From: CAIZQW01 sp037133395
Lineage (GTDB): Bacteria; Verrucomicrobiota; Kiritimatiellia; RFP12; UBA1067
Assembly: GCA_037133395.1 (NCBI GenBank)
Contig: JBAXOG010000062.1
Span: 1-26,529 of the forward strand
Length of the DNA stretch: 26,529 nt
Reading direction: 5' to 3'
A program made the position numbers and the translations under genes. Positions 15,374 through 22,268 of the stretch are shown here, one piece after another; within the stretch, counting starts at the first letter, position 1, and each line of letters opens with the position of its first letter. Below the pieces are notes generated by a model. It saw only the letters and a program-made list of their open reading frames with translations, was not told where the DNA came from and did not search any database.

Positions 15374-15868
15374 ATGATCAGTCCCAAAATGGCCGCAGCC
15401 ATCAATACACAAATTACACGTGAATTCTATTCCGCCTACCTCTATCTTGCAATGGCCAATGATGCCACGGACAAGGGTTTCAAGGGAGTGGCCAATTGGT
15501 TCACGGTACAGTTCAAGGAAGAACAGACACATGCCCTGAAGTTCTCGAACTATCTCCAGGAACAGGGAGCTAAGGTCACACTCGCTGCCATCGAAAAGCC
15601 CGCGTCTACCTGGGCTGACGTGGTTGCCATGTTCAAGGATGCACAGGCACACGAGCAGAAGGTCACCGCATGGATCAATGAGCTTGTTGACGTGGCAGTC
15701 TCTGAAAAGGACTACGCAACCCAAAATATGCTCAAGTGGTTCGTCGACGAGCAAGTTGAAGAAGAAGCCAACCTGACCGATGTCCTCTGGACACTCGACA
15801 TGTGCGGAGGCTCTAAAGGAGCGCTCTACATGGCGGACAAGAAGCTCGGCAAACGCGGCCAGTCATAA
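15374..15868 (+). CDS. ftnA: Ferritin (FtnA-type, haem-free)
   Basis: Iron-storage protein that oxidises Fe(II) and stores it as mineral in a 24-subunit shell. The 164 residues fit bacterial FtnA. Ligand-bearing helices are seen in NTQITREFYSAYLYLAMAN (Glu and Tyr of the ferroxidase centre), VQFKEEQTHALKFSNYL (EExxH) and WFVDEQVEEEANLTDVL. There is no haem-ligand Met as in bacterioferritin, as far as can be judged. Strong AAAAGGAG before the ATG. It sits 12 bases after the reverse rubrerythrin, so peroxide removal and iron sequestration are co-expressed, limiting Fenton chemistry. Confidence 0.93.
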   Translation: MISPKMAAAINTQITREFYSAYLYLAMANDATDKGFKGVANWFTVQFKEEQTHALKFSNYLQEQGAKVTLAAIEKPASTWADVVAMFKDAQAHEQKVTAWINELVDVAVSEKDYATQNMLKWFVDEQVEEEANLTDVLWTLDMCGGSKGALYMADKKLGKRGQS

Positions 15869-15891
15869 ATAAAGCCTGTAGGGGTGCCACG

Positions 15892-16296
15892 ATGGAAAAG
15901 CTTGTACAACATTTTAAAGATCATAATCTGAGGCCGTCGCAACAGCGTATGGCTGTGATGAAGTATTTGCTCGACCATCACACACACCCCACGGCAGAGA
16001 CCATCTATGCAGCCCTGTCACCGAACTATCCGACGCTCTCGCGGACAACCGTCTACCAGACATTGGAAAAACTCTACGAGACAGGGCTGGCACAGAAGAT
16101 CGTAATCGAAGATGGCGAGATGCGCTTTGATGCAGACACTTCCGACCACGGACACTTTAAGTGTGTCAAGTGCGGAGAGGTCTTTGATTTCTTCTACGCC
16201 CAAAATCACCCCTTCCCGAAAATGGGAGGATCGTTTGAAATTCAAGAGAAGCACCTCTATTACAAAGGGTTCTGCCCCAAATGTAAATCAGCTTGA
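15892..16296 (+). CDS. perR: PerR-type peroxide sensor (Fur family)
   Basis: A 134-residue metal-dependent repressor. Numbering against B. subtilis PerR is shifted by a constant five residues: His32 (H37), Asp80 in MRFDADTSDHGH (D85), His86 and His88 (H91, H93) and Asp99 in GEVFDF (D104) are all present. The structural zinc pairs CVKC (91-94) and CPKC near the end are there too. Asp rather than Glu at position 80 is the residue known to favour PerR-type peroxide sensing over Fur-type iron sensing. The winged helix includes TLSRTTVYQTLEKLYETGL. Start preceded by AGGGGTG. It sits inside the rubrerythrin-ferritin operon and probably represses it through the site at 14733-14747. Confidence 0.9.
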   Translation: MEKLVQHFKDHNLRPSQQRMAVMKYLLDHHTHPTAETIYAALSPNYPTLSRTTVYQTLEKLYETGLAQKIVIEDGEMRFDADTSDHGHFKCVKCGEVFDFFYAQNHPFPKMGGSFEIQEKHLYYKGFCPKCKSA

Positions 16297-16315
16297 TTAT
16301 ACTCAAGTAATCAAG
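16292..16315. repeat. Inverted repeat over the perR stop codon
   Basis: CTTGATTA (16292-16299) and TAATCAAG (16308-16315) are a perfect 8-bp inverted repeat with an 8-base loop, starting inside the perR stop codon. The following bases have no T-run. It may be an mRNA-stability hairpin between perR and the exported rubrerythrin, or an operator for a promoter of the latter. Confidence 0.4.
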
Positions 16316-16348
16316 TAATGCTAGCTGCACTCACAAAGGAAAACTACC

Positions 16349-16972
16349 ATGATCATGACTCGTCGTTCCTTCACGTATACAATGACTGCCACGACCGCAG
16401 CCTTAATGGCAGGCGTCAGCAAAGCGGAAGTTGAAAAAGCTGTCATCACCGATCTTCTCTCCGCTTTCAATGGTGAAAGCAATGCCTCAGCAAAATATAC
16501 GATGTATGCCCAGAAGTCGAAGGAAGCCGGCTACTTAAGCGTTGCCGCCCTTTTCTCAGCAGCCTCGTTCGCAGAAGGCATTCACGCGCGAAAACATGCC
16601 AAGGTCTTAAAGTCGTTTGAAGTCGAGGCAAAGGCGGAAATCAAGTTGCCAGAATGGGTCGATATCAAGACGGCATTGGCGGATGCGATCAAAGGCGAGA
16701 CGCATGAATCCAAGGAAATGTATCCGGGATTTATCAAAACGGCAGAAGAGAAAAAAATATCAGCGGCTGTACACTCCTTCTCGCAGGCAATGAAGGCAGA
16801 GGTCGTCCATGCCGAGTATTACAACACAGCGCTGGCCAACCTTGAAGCCTGGAAAGCGGCAGGCAAGACCTTCTATGTCTGCAGCGTCTGCGGCTTTACG
16901 ACCAACGATGACAGTATAAAGGCATGCCCCTATTGCGCTGCACCCAAGGCCAAGTTCAAGAGCTTCAATTAA
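16349..16972 (+). CDS. Rubrerythrin with predicted Tat signal (exported)
   Basis: A 207-residue classical rubrerythrin, ferritin-like domain first and rubredoxin last. The N-terminus MIMTRRSFTYTMTATTAAL has a twin-arginine motif (T-R-R-S-F), a mildly hydrophobic stretch and a possible cleavage site after VSKA, so the mature protein is probably folded in the cytosol and exported to the periplasm. Diiron ligands lie in LSAFNGESNASAKY, SFAEGIHARKHAKV, KGETHESKEMYPGF and KAEVVHAEYY; the C-terminal rubredoxin has CSVCGF and CPYCAAP. AAAGGA precedes the ATG; a second ATG two codons in is also possible. The next gene, 7 bases on, encodes a diheme membrane protein that could feed it electrons. Most rubrerythrins are cytosolic, so the signal is unusual. 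Confidence 0.88.
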   Translation: MIMTRRSFTYTMTATTAALMAGVSKAEVEKAVITDLLSAFNGESNASAKYTMYAQKSKEAGYLSVAALFSAASFAEGIHARKHAKVLKSFEVEAKAEIKLPEWVDIKTALADAIKGETHESKEMYPGFIKTAEEKKISAAVHSFSQAMKAEVVHAEYYNTALANLEAWKAAGKTFYVCSVCGFTTNDDSIKACPYCAAPKAKFKSFN

Positions 16973-16979
16973 GAATCTT

Positions 16980-17519
16980 ATGGATGGTTATTTGCTGTTA
17001 CCAATAGCTCGTTGGGTTGGGCTCTTTGCCATGTTCATCATCATCTTCCAGATGCTGTCCATGGGGAAGGGCCGAACACTTGAAACGCTCGTCAACAAAC
17101 AACGCCTTGTTAACCTCCACCGCAAAGGCGTTTGGTCTATTTTATTCTTGATTCCCCTCCATGCTTCTCTTGTCGTATACGGCAGAAGTCTAGCTTATGA
17201 GGATTCGACCCTCACAACGCTTCGCGATTTCTATCTGGACGGACAATGGGGCTCACTGACGGGAATCGGGATTTTGGTTTTACTGTTCGCGCTGACCATG
17301 AGCGTCCTTTTTCTATACAAAAAAATACTTTTCCCCGCATTTAAAAGAACTCATTGGCTCATGTATGTCGCGGTTCCGATGCTCTTCTTTCATCAGATCT
17401 TCTTTGGACTCGACTTTGTTTCGAGTAAAATCCTATGCGTTTTATGGATAGTACTTTGCTCGGCCGTTGCAGCTGATATCCTCATCTGGAAAGTACGCCT
17501 GAAGTTTGCTCGCCGATAA
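16980..17519 (+). CDS. Ferric-reductase-like transmembrane diheme protein
   Basis: A 179-residue integral membrane protein with about five hydrophobic helices (about residues 5-27, 50-70, 93-114, 127-147 and 150-170). Two histidine pairs, His47/His61 and His125/His138, have the spacing by which ferric reductase and NOX-type domains hold two b-hemes across the membrane. It lacks the cytosolic FAD/NADH domain, like MsrQ/YedZ, so a partner must deliver electrons. It starts 7 bases after the exported rubrerythrin and has no clear ribosome site, consistent with translational coupling. The likely job is to pass electrons from the cytoplasmic side or the quinone pool to the exported rubrerythrin; that is inference. 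Confidence 0.75.
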   Translation: MDGYLLLPIARWVGLFAMFIIIFQMLSMGKGRTLETLVNKQRLVNLHRKGVWSILFLIPLHASLVVYGRSLAYEDSTLTTLRDFYLDGQWGSLTGIGILVLLFALTMSVLFLYKKILFPAFKRTHWLMYVAVPMLFFHQIFFGLDFVSSKILCVLWIVLCSAVAADILIWKVRLKFARR

Positions 17520-17527
17520 CAAAAAAA

Positions 17528-18385
17528 TCACAACGCAAACGGCAAACGCCCCGGTCCTCGCCGATCGAGCCTCGGCAGAATCGACTCCAACCCCGCGATC
17601 AGCCTCTCGCGATCCCTCGTTAGACGTCCTTCCAAGGGTACTGGATTTGAGGAGTGATTGGCTCTAAAAACCGTCTGCTCTAACTTCAAGCCGCGCAACA
17701 ACGCGATCAATTCGCTAATCGCCTCATATTCCGTGACCGTCTGATAGCCTGGAAACATCGAGCACCCCGGAACCTCGACAAAGCGGAGGGCTGAGAGCAG
17801 TTTGGGTTGCATCCGGTTGAGCACCCGCGCCGTAGCCTCGGCATGTTGTCCCGATCCTCCGCGACCCCCAAGCCCCAGCAATATCATCACTGAGCACTTC
17901 AACCCAACAGCCTGCGCCCTCTGAACCGCTTCGCACATCCCTTCCGCTGTCTCGCCCTTATCCACCTGCTTCAACAGTGCCTCGTCGCCACTCTCAAGTC
18001 CCATATAGAGTGTCTGTAACTTGAGCTGTCTCAACTGCATCAACTCTTCAGGCGTTTTCGCCAAGATCGACGAGCCATTCGCATAGAGATTCACCCGGGC
18101 CAACGCTGGGAAAAGTCGGTTGATCTCCTCCAACATTCGGCGTATCCGCTCGAACGAGAGCATCATCACATCCCCATCCGCCAAAAAGATGCGCCGTGTC
18201 TCCGGATATCGGCGAGATGCCTGTGCAAAGGTCGAAAAGACCTCATCCTCGCTGACCACCCGATAAGGCACCCCCTTGTACATCGCGCAAAAGCGGCAGG
18301 TGTTGTGCGGACACCCCAGCGCAACTTGGAAGATCAGACTCTCCGCCTCCGCCGGCGGACGAAACAGACGCTCGGTATACTGCAT
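17528..18385 (-). CDS. Radical SAM protein of unknown substrate
   Basis: A 285-residue radical S-adenosylmethionine enzyme. The iron-sulfur motif is GCPHNTCRFCAMYKG, with cysteine spacing CX4CX2C instead of the common CX3CX2C; a subfamily with this spacing is known to me but has no assigned reaction. Other barrel marks are IFLADGDVMML, VNLYANGSSIL, TLYMGLESGDEALL and SVMILLGLGGRGG. There is no SPASM or B12 domain. The start ATG at 18385 has GGAG 10 bases upstream and lies 2 bases after the pcm stop; the longer reading frame runs back through pcm and is unlikely. It probably shares a transcript with pcm. Its 3' end faces the diheme gene with only 8 bases between them, so the two transcripts probably overlap. 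Confidence 0.85.
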   Translation of the reverse strand: MQYTERLFRPPAEAESLIFQVALGCPHNTCRFCAMYKGVPYRVVSEDEVFSTFAQASRRYPETRRIFLADGDVMMLSFERIRRMLEEINRLFPALARVNLYANGSSILAKTPEELMQLRQLKLQTLYMGLESGDEALLKQVDKGETAEGMCEAVQRAQAVGLKCSVMILLGLGGRGGSGQHAEATARVLNRMQPKLLSALRFVEVPGCSMFPGYQTVTEYEAISELIALLRGLKLEQTVFRANHSSNPVPLEGRLTRDRERLIAGLESILPRLDRRGPGRLPFAL

Positions 18386-18387
18386 AC

Positions 18388-19059
18388 TCAACTTTCTCCG
18401 CAGACCATTGAAACAAACCGCACGGCCAGGTCGTCCTCGCAAGTGACCTTTTTTTCTTGCCGACGGACCATCACCAGCTTCTGCGCTTCCATGAGAGGCC
18501 CGACCGGAATGATCATGCGTCCACCGATCACCAGCTGATTCACCAATTCATCCGGCACCATTTCAGCCGCACACGTCACCAAGATCGCATCAAACGGCGC
18601 AGCGTCTTTCCAGCCCTCAACGCCCGTTGCACACCTCACATTCACCCCATCAAAACCCTCAGCCGCGCAAACGCGCTGGGCATGCGCAGACAGTTCTGGA
18701 ACCACCTCTAAAGACCAGACTTTTACTCCCATAGCCGCCAGCACAGCCGCCTGATAGCCAGACCCCGTGCCAATTTCCAGCACGCGCTCCCCTGGACGAA
18801 GTGTTAACCGCGCCGTCATGTAGGCCACAATGTAAGGTTGCGAGATCGTTGCCCGCCAACCAATCGGAAACGGAAAGTCACCGTAGGCGACCATGGGCAA
18901 CGCCATCTCGGTATCCGGAAAAAAAACCTCGCGTCTGACTTTTCGCATGGCCGCGAGCACCCGCTCATCCGTCACGCCATAGCGCTGGACCTGGTCCACC
19001 ATCGCCTGTCGCGCCTTCTGCATACTTGCTTCTGATCTATCCTCAGCCTGCTCATTCAT
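18388..19059 (-). CDS. pcm: Protein-L-isoaspartate O-methyltransferase
   Basis: Repairs aged proteins by methylating isoaspartyl residues with S-adenosylmethionine. The 223-residue protein shows the family's N-terminal helix MVDQVQRYGVTDERVLAAM, VRREVFFP, the substrate loop ATISQPYIVAYMTA and the SAM-binding motif VLEIGTGSGYQAAVLAAM. It ends with the acidic-loop strand segment APFDAILVTCAAEMVPDEL and GGRMIIPVG. AGGA lies about 7 bases before the ATG. A promoter lies upstream at 19091-19120. The following radical SAM gene begins 2 bases after its stop. Confidence 0.94.
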   Translation of the reverse strand: MNEQAEDRSEASMQKARQAMVDQVQRYGVTDERVLAAMRKVRREVFFPDTEMALPMVAYGDFPFPIGWRATISQPYIVAYMTARLTLRPGERVLEIGTGSGYQAAVLAAMGVKVWSLEVVPELSAHAQRVCAAEGFDGVNVRCATGVEGWKDAAPFDAILVTCAAEMVPDELVNQLVIGGRMIIPVGPLMEAQKLVMVRRQEKKVTCEDDLAVRFVSMVCGES

Positions 19060-19090
19060 ACGTACATCCTGTTCCTTGTTGGGTGGCCAT

Positions 19091-19120
19091 AGTGTACACG
19101 CCCTCCCCCTACCCCTTCAA
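19091..19120 (-). promoter_or_regulatory. Putative promoter of pcm
   Basis: On the minus strand TTGAAG (19120-19115), an 18-base G-rich spacer and TACACT (19096-19091) fit a sigma-70 promoter. Its start point would be near 19084, about 25 bases before the pcm ATG. Confidence 0.5.
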
Positions 19121-19179
19121 GCGCTTTCGGCCAAAAGCAAAAAACGTGTAATTTTCCGCTCTTTTTTCAAAGTTGGGCG

Positions 19180-19209
19180 TTGACAGGGCCAGCCTATTTT
19201 TGGTAATGT
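19180..19209 (+). promoter_or_regulatory. Promoter of the small-protein/tRNA-Cys unit
   Basis: TTGACA (19180-19185), an 18-base spacer and TAATGT (19204-19209). Transcription would start near 19216, only about five bases before the ATG of the 31-codon gene, so its mRNA would be nearly leaderless. Confidence 0.6.
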
Positions 19210-19220
19210 GTGCGCCTCTT

Positions 19221-19316
19221 ATGGGACAACAATTACGCAAACGTCTGAAACGTCAACGCCGCGATGCACGCAATAAACGTGTGCAAGCTCGTCTACGTGC
19301 AGGCATGAAGAAATAA
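19221..19316 (+). CDS. 31-residue arginine/lysine-rich small protein
   Basis: A short gene, ATG to TAA, encoding a protein that begins MGQQLRKRLKRQRRDARNK and ends RAGMKK. About half the residues are Arg or Lys, and there are no Cys, Trp or acidic runs. Such composition fits an RNA- or ribosome-bound peptide; I recall similarly tiny basic proteins in PVC bacteria but cannot confirm homology. It lies between a good promoter and tRNA-Cys (7 bases after its stop), and the shared terminator implies one transcript. No Shine-Dalgarno site precedes the ATG; an in-frame ATG at 19206 overlaps the -10 box and is unlikely. It could be a chance reading frame in a tRNA leader, but the skewed composition argues for a gene. 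Confidence 0.6.
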   Translation: MGQQLRKRLKRQRRDARNKRVQARLRAGMKK

Positions 19317-19323
19317 TTTTTTA

Positions 19324-19397
19324 GGCGCGATGGCCGAATGGTTAGGCAGAGCTCTGCAAAAGCTTGTATAGCGGTTCGATTCCGCTTCGTGCCTCCA
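19324..19397 (+). tRNA. tRNA-Cys (anticodon GCA)
   Basis: The cloverleaf folds by hand. Acceptor GGCGCGA pairs with TCGTGCC (one G-U), D-stem GCC/GGC, anticodon stem GAGCT/AGCTT with loop CTGCAAA (anticodon GCA), and T-arm AGCGG-TTCGATT-CCGCT. Discriminator U73 is the cysteine identity base, and CCA is encoded at 19395-19397. It decodes UGC and, by wobble, UGU. It is transcribed with the preceding 31-codon gene and followed by a strong terminator. Confidence 0.96.
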
Positions 19398-19405
19398 TCT
19401 CATCA

Positions 19406-19448
19406 CCAATGATTTGAGTTTCGACTCAAATCATTGGTTCTTTTTTTT
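19406..19448 (+). terminator. Rho-independent terminator after tRNA-Cys
   Basis: CCAATGATTTGAGT (19406-19419) and ACTCAAATCATTGG (19424-19437) form a perfect 14-bp stem closed by a TTCG tetraloop. TTC and eight Ts follow. It ends the small-protein/tRNA unit and insulates it from mcsA. Confidence 0.95.
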
Positions 19449-19478
19449 CTCTTTGTCTCGCATGGATGGGGAATATTT

Positions 19479-19487
19479 TGTTATACT
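19479..19487 (+). promoter_or_regulatory. Extended -10 promoter element of the mcsA operon
   Basis: TG (19479-19480), one base, then TATACT (19482-19487) is an extended -10; no convincing -35 is present at the right distance. The start point would be near 19494, giving a leader of under 20 bases to the mcsA ATG with AGGA in it. Confidence 0.45.
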
Positions 19488-19511
19488 TGATTTTTAACTA
19501 GGAAGTAGTCG

Positions 19512-20060
19512 ATGAAGTGTGAAATTTGCCATAACGTAGATGCTCAGCGTGCTATTCGAAAGATTGTAAACAACGAAGAGCAGGAACTCTATGTTTGCAA
19601 TGCTTGCGCCAAAACGCAGCTTTTGCCTAAGAAACCGGTTGTGCCAGAGGAACCCCCGGTAGATGTCATGGATGTTATCAAGGAAACATTGCCAGAAATT
19701 ATGGGCATGATTCTTGGGGCAACCGTTGAATTCAGTGGCCGCATCCAATCTATTAAAGATCCTGTCTGTCCTATATGCGGTCTATCCCGTAGCGAATACA
19801 AAAAGGCGACACGTCTAGGGTGTGCCCAGTGCTATGAAGCATTTGTAAAGGATCTGGATGGCCTCGTGGATGATATGCATCGCATACCGCGCCACATCGG
19901 GAAAGCACCCAAACATCCCGTACCTTCTCAGCACGTATCCTTACTCATGGAGCAATTACGCACCGCCGAGCAGGAGCAACGACAAACCGACGCAGAGGAA
20001 TTGAAAGTGCGCATTCGCCAGCTTGGCTGGGGTCCCGAACCCACAGAGGAGATGACATAA
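19512..20060 (+). CDS. mcsA: McsA-like zinc protein, activator of the arginine kinase
   Basis: A 182-residue zinc-finger protein that in Firmicutes activates McsB. Four Cys pairs are visible: C3-x2-C6 (CEIC), C29-x2-C32 (CNAC), CPIC near residue 87 and CAQC near 104. The C-terminus has a UvrB/UvrC-type helical motif (LLMEQLRTAEQEQRQTDAEE). Between the Cys pairs lies a segment IKETLPEIMGMILG typical of this family. It sits 2 bases before mcsB, as in the canonical ctsR-mcsA-mcsB-clpC locus, but ctsR and clpC are absent here. Translation starts after AGGAAG. Confidence 0.9.
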   Translation: MKCEICHNVDAQRAIRKIVNNEEQELYVCNACAKTQLLPKKPVVPEEPPVDVMDVIKETLPEIMGMILGATVEFSGRIQSIKDPVCPICGLSRSEYKKATRLGCAQCYEAFVKDLDGLVDDMHRIPRHIGKAPKHPVPSQHVSLLMEQLRTAEQEQRQTDAEELKVRIRQLGWGPEPTEEMT

Positions 20061-20062
20061 CG

Positions 20063-21127
20063 ATGACGAACCTCGGCTCTATCATTCGGAAACGTTCGAA
20101 ACGATTAAAGGTGACGCGAATTCCCGCAGAAGATATTCCTATGGGATGTCGTGTACGTCTCGCACGAAACGTGCAATCGCATATTTTCCCCGACCGTGCA
20201 ACTCCGGGTCAAGCAACCGATGTGCTTAATAAAATCATGAATGTTATTGCCGACACCCATCAAAAAACCTTGCTGGCGGCCATAAAAGATTTTAACGAAC
20301 AGGAACGGTTAAATCTATTCGAAGCTCATCTCATCAGCAAGGAACTGACGGATCGTGAAACCGCAGGTATCGCGATTTCCATCGACAAGACCATGGTGGT
20401 AATGGTCAATGAAGAAGACCATCTGCGCATCCAGGGTTTTGCAAAGGGGATGGACATTGAAAGTGCCTGGCGCAAAGCGGATGTTATGGACTCTTTGTTG
20501 GATGAGAAGCTCACGTTTGCCTGGACACCTCGTCTCGGCTACCTCACCGCATGTCCCAGCAATCTCGGCACGGGTATGCGCGCAAGTATTATGCTTCATT
20601 TGATGGGGCTGCGCATGACTGGGGAGCTCGAAGCGGTTATCCGCGGCCTTGAACGCATGCGTCTCCTTGTGCGTGGCCTTTACGGCGAAGGCTCTGATTC
20701 GTCCGGCCATATTTACCAGATTTCGAACATGGAAACTCTGGGCATGGATGAACAGGCTATCCTCGCACGCATGAAACGAATCTGCGAAGAGGTTGTGCGT
20801 CAAGAATGTAATGCGCGGGCACGCATCATCCAGGATTCACCACGTATCGTACAAGATTTTTTTATGCGCTCGCTTTGCTTGTTGCAGTATGTCTTAATGA
20901 TGCCTTCCGGCGAAGCGATCGAATTGCTGTCGGCCTTGCGTTTTGGCGTTTCAATCGGGCTGGTAACTGGGTTGACCGTAGAAGAGGTCGACGATCTGAT
21001 GCTCACGGTCCAACCCGGACACCTCATGCGCGAATGCAATGAGATATTGCCGCCGGATAAGCGCGATGAGTTCCGTGCTTTACTGTTAAACCTCCGTTTA
21101 GCAAAAGCACACGTAAAAACAAAGTAA
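20063..21127 (+). CDS. mcsB: Protein arginine kinase
   Basis: Phosphorylates arginine side chains of proteins, which in Firmicutes marks them for ClpCP degradation. The 354-residue phosphagen-kinase fold shows the ATP-binding arginines in CRVRLARNVQSHIFPD, NEEDHLRIQGFAKG, the catalytic-site segment GYLTACPSNLGTGMRASIML and RGLYGEGSDSSGHIYQISN. RDEFRA near residue 337 matches the RDxxRA phospho-arginine-sensing motif known from B. subtilis McsB. Two bases separate it from mcsA. It is followed 12 bases later by a MraY-family gene rather than clpC. Protein-arginine phosphorylation is therefore likely, but the degradation partner is not in the window. Confidence 0.94.
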   Translation: MTNLGSIIRKRSKRLKVTRIPAEDIPMGCRVRLARNVQSHIFPDRATPGQATDVLNKIMNVIADTHQKTLLAAIKDFNEQERLNLFEAHLISKELTDRETAGIAISIDKTMVVMVNEEDHLRIQGFAKGMDIESAWRKADVMDSLLDEKLTFAWTPRLGYLTACPSNLGTGMRASIMLHLMGLRMTGELEAVIRGLERMRLLVRGLYGEGSDSSGHIYQISNMETLGMDEQAILARMKRICEEVVRQECNARARIIQDSPRIVQDFFMRSLCLLQYVLMMPSGEAIELLSALRFGVSIGLVTGLTVEEVDDLMLTVQPGHLMRECNEILPPDKRDEFRALLLNLRLAKAHVKTK

Positions 21128-21139
21128 TTTTCTTATCTT

Positions 21140-22261
21140 ATGCTCTACTGGATCGCACCGTATCTGATAAAAGTGTGGGGACCCTTCCGTTTAATGTCCT
21201 CTCACATGATGTTGCTGGCGGCAGGCACGATGATTGCCGGAACAGCAACATGGCTATTGCTGCCCAAACTTTGGAAACTCCTCCCAACAGACAAGGGCAA
21301 AATCTTGGCACCGGATGGCGGCTTAAAATCCATCGGTAAACCGACCGGCGCGGGTATGCCGATTTCCTTAGTGCTTTTGCCGGTGACGCTGTTATTTGCG
21401 CCACTTCGCCTCCCTGAACTGGGTGTCGTCGTCTGCCTCTATTTCTGCATGGCCTTTGGTTATTTTGACGATCGAAGTCAGCTCCCCTGGGGCGAAATGA
21501 AAAAGGGCCTACTCGATATGCTCGTCGCTGTGATCGCCTCTGCCTGCATCTATTGGGCGCAAGGCTCACACCTCTGGCTACCTTTTGTCAAGGAGGCAAT
21601 CATCATCCCTTTATGGCTCTATCTGCCAGGCGCAGCGATGTTACTCTGGTTTACCATGAACGCAACCAATTGTTCGGACGGTGTAGACGGTTTGGCCGGC
21701 ACATTGACCTTGTTGTCCCTCTTTGCCCTGGTTGCCCTGTTGTACGGAGTTGTGGGCTACTATCCTGTTGCAAATTATTTGCTGATTCCGCACAATTCAG
21801 CAGGCGCGCGCTGGGCCATTCTTGTTGCAATCCATGCTGGCGCATTAGCAGGCTATTTGTGGTTCAACGCGGAGCCCAGCCGTGTACTGATGGGCGACGC
21901 CGGCTCCAGGTTGCTGGGTATGCTAGTGGGCGTGGCTGTGTTGGTCGCTGGCAATCCGTTCCTCATCTTCGTGGTCTCTCCCGTCGTGCTCGTCAATGGT
22001 GGAACGGGACTCTTTAAACTCGGATTACTGCGTTCGCTACGTCGCATCGGCTTTGATGTGCGTCCCACACACACGCTACATCCTGACGAAGCCACGCAAC
22101 AGCATGTGCTTGTCAAGGCGTTACACAGTATTCGGTTTCCACTTCATGACCACTGCCGTAAAAACTTGAGCTGGAGCAATGCTCAAGTGCTCATGCGTTT
22201 CGCGCTCTTACAAGCCTTCTTGATCCCCCTACTCTTCGTGATCCTCATCAAGATTCGTTAA
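21140..22261 (+). CDS. mraY: MraY-family phospho-N-acetylmuramoyl-pentapeptide transferase (divergent)
   Basis: A polytopic transferase of 373 residues that loads a phosphosugar from a UDP donor onto undecaprenyl phosphate. Family marks: GKPTGAGMPISL (usually GTPTMGG), the aspartates of FGYFDDR, TNCSDGVDGLAGTL (usually NLTDGLDGLA), IPHNSAGARWAI, GYLWFNAEPSRVLMGDAGSR and the PLHDHCRK box (usually PLHHH). Length and the whole series of motifs fit MraY better than WecA. Altered residues in several boxes mark a subfamily, and an insertion GIGFDVRPTHTLHPDE-like segment precedes the PLHDH box. It could be the organism's only MraY, or a paralogue for another polymer. It is not in a dcw cluster; it sits between mcsB (12 bases) and an iron-sulfur protein (7 bases). 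Confidence 0.82.
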   Translation: MLYWIAPYLIKVWGPFRLMSSHMMLLAAGTMIAGTATWLLLPKLWKLLPTDKGKILAPDGGLKSIGKPTGAGMPISLVLLPVTLLFAPLRLPELGVVVCLYFCMAFGYFDDRSQLPWGEMKKGLLDMLVAVIASACIYWAQGSHLWLPFVKEAIIIPLWLYLPGAAMLLWFTMNATNCSDGVDGLAGTLTLLSLFALVALLYGVVGYYPVANYLLIPHNSAGARWAILVAIHAGALAGYLWFNAEPSRVLMGDAGSRLLGMLVGVAVLVAGNPFLIFVVSPVVLVNGGTGLFKLGLLRSLRRIGFDVRPTHTLHPDEATQQHVLVKALHSIRFPLHDHCRKNLSWSNAQVLMRFALLQAFLIPLLFVILIKIR

Positions 22262-22268
22262 CCCCCGC

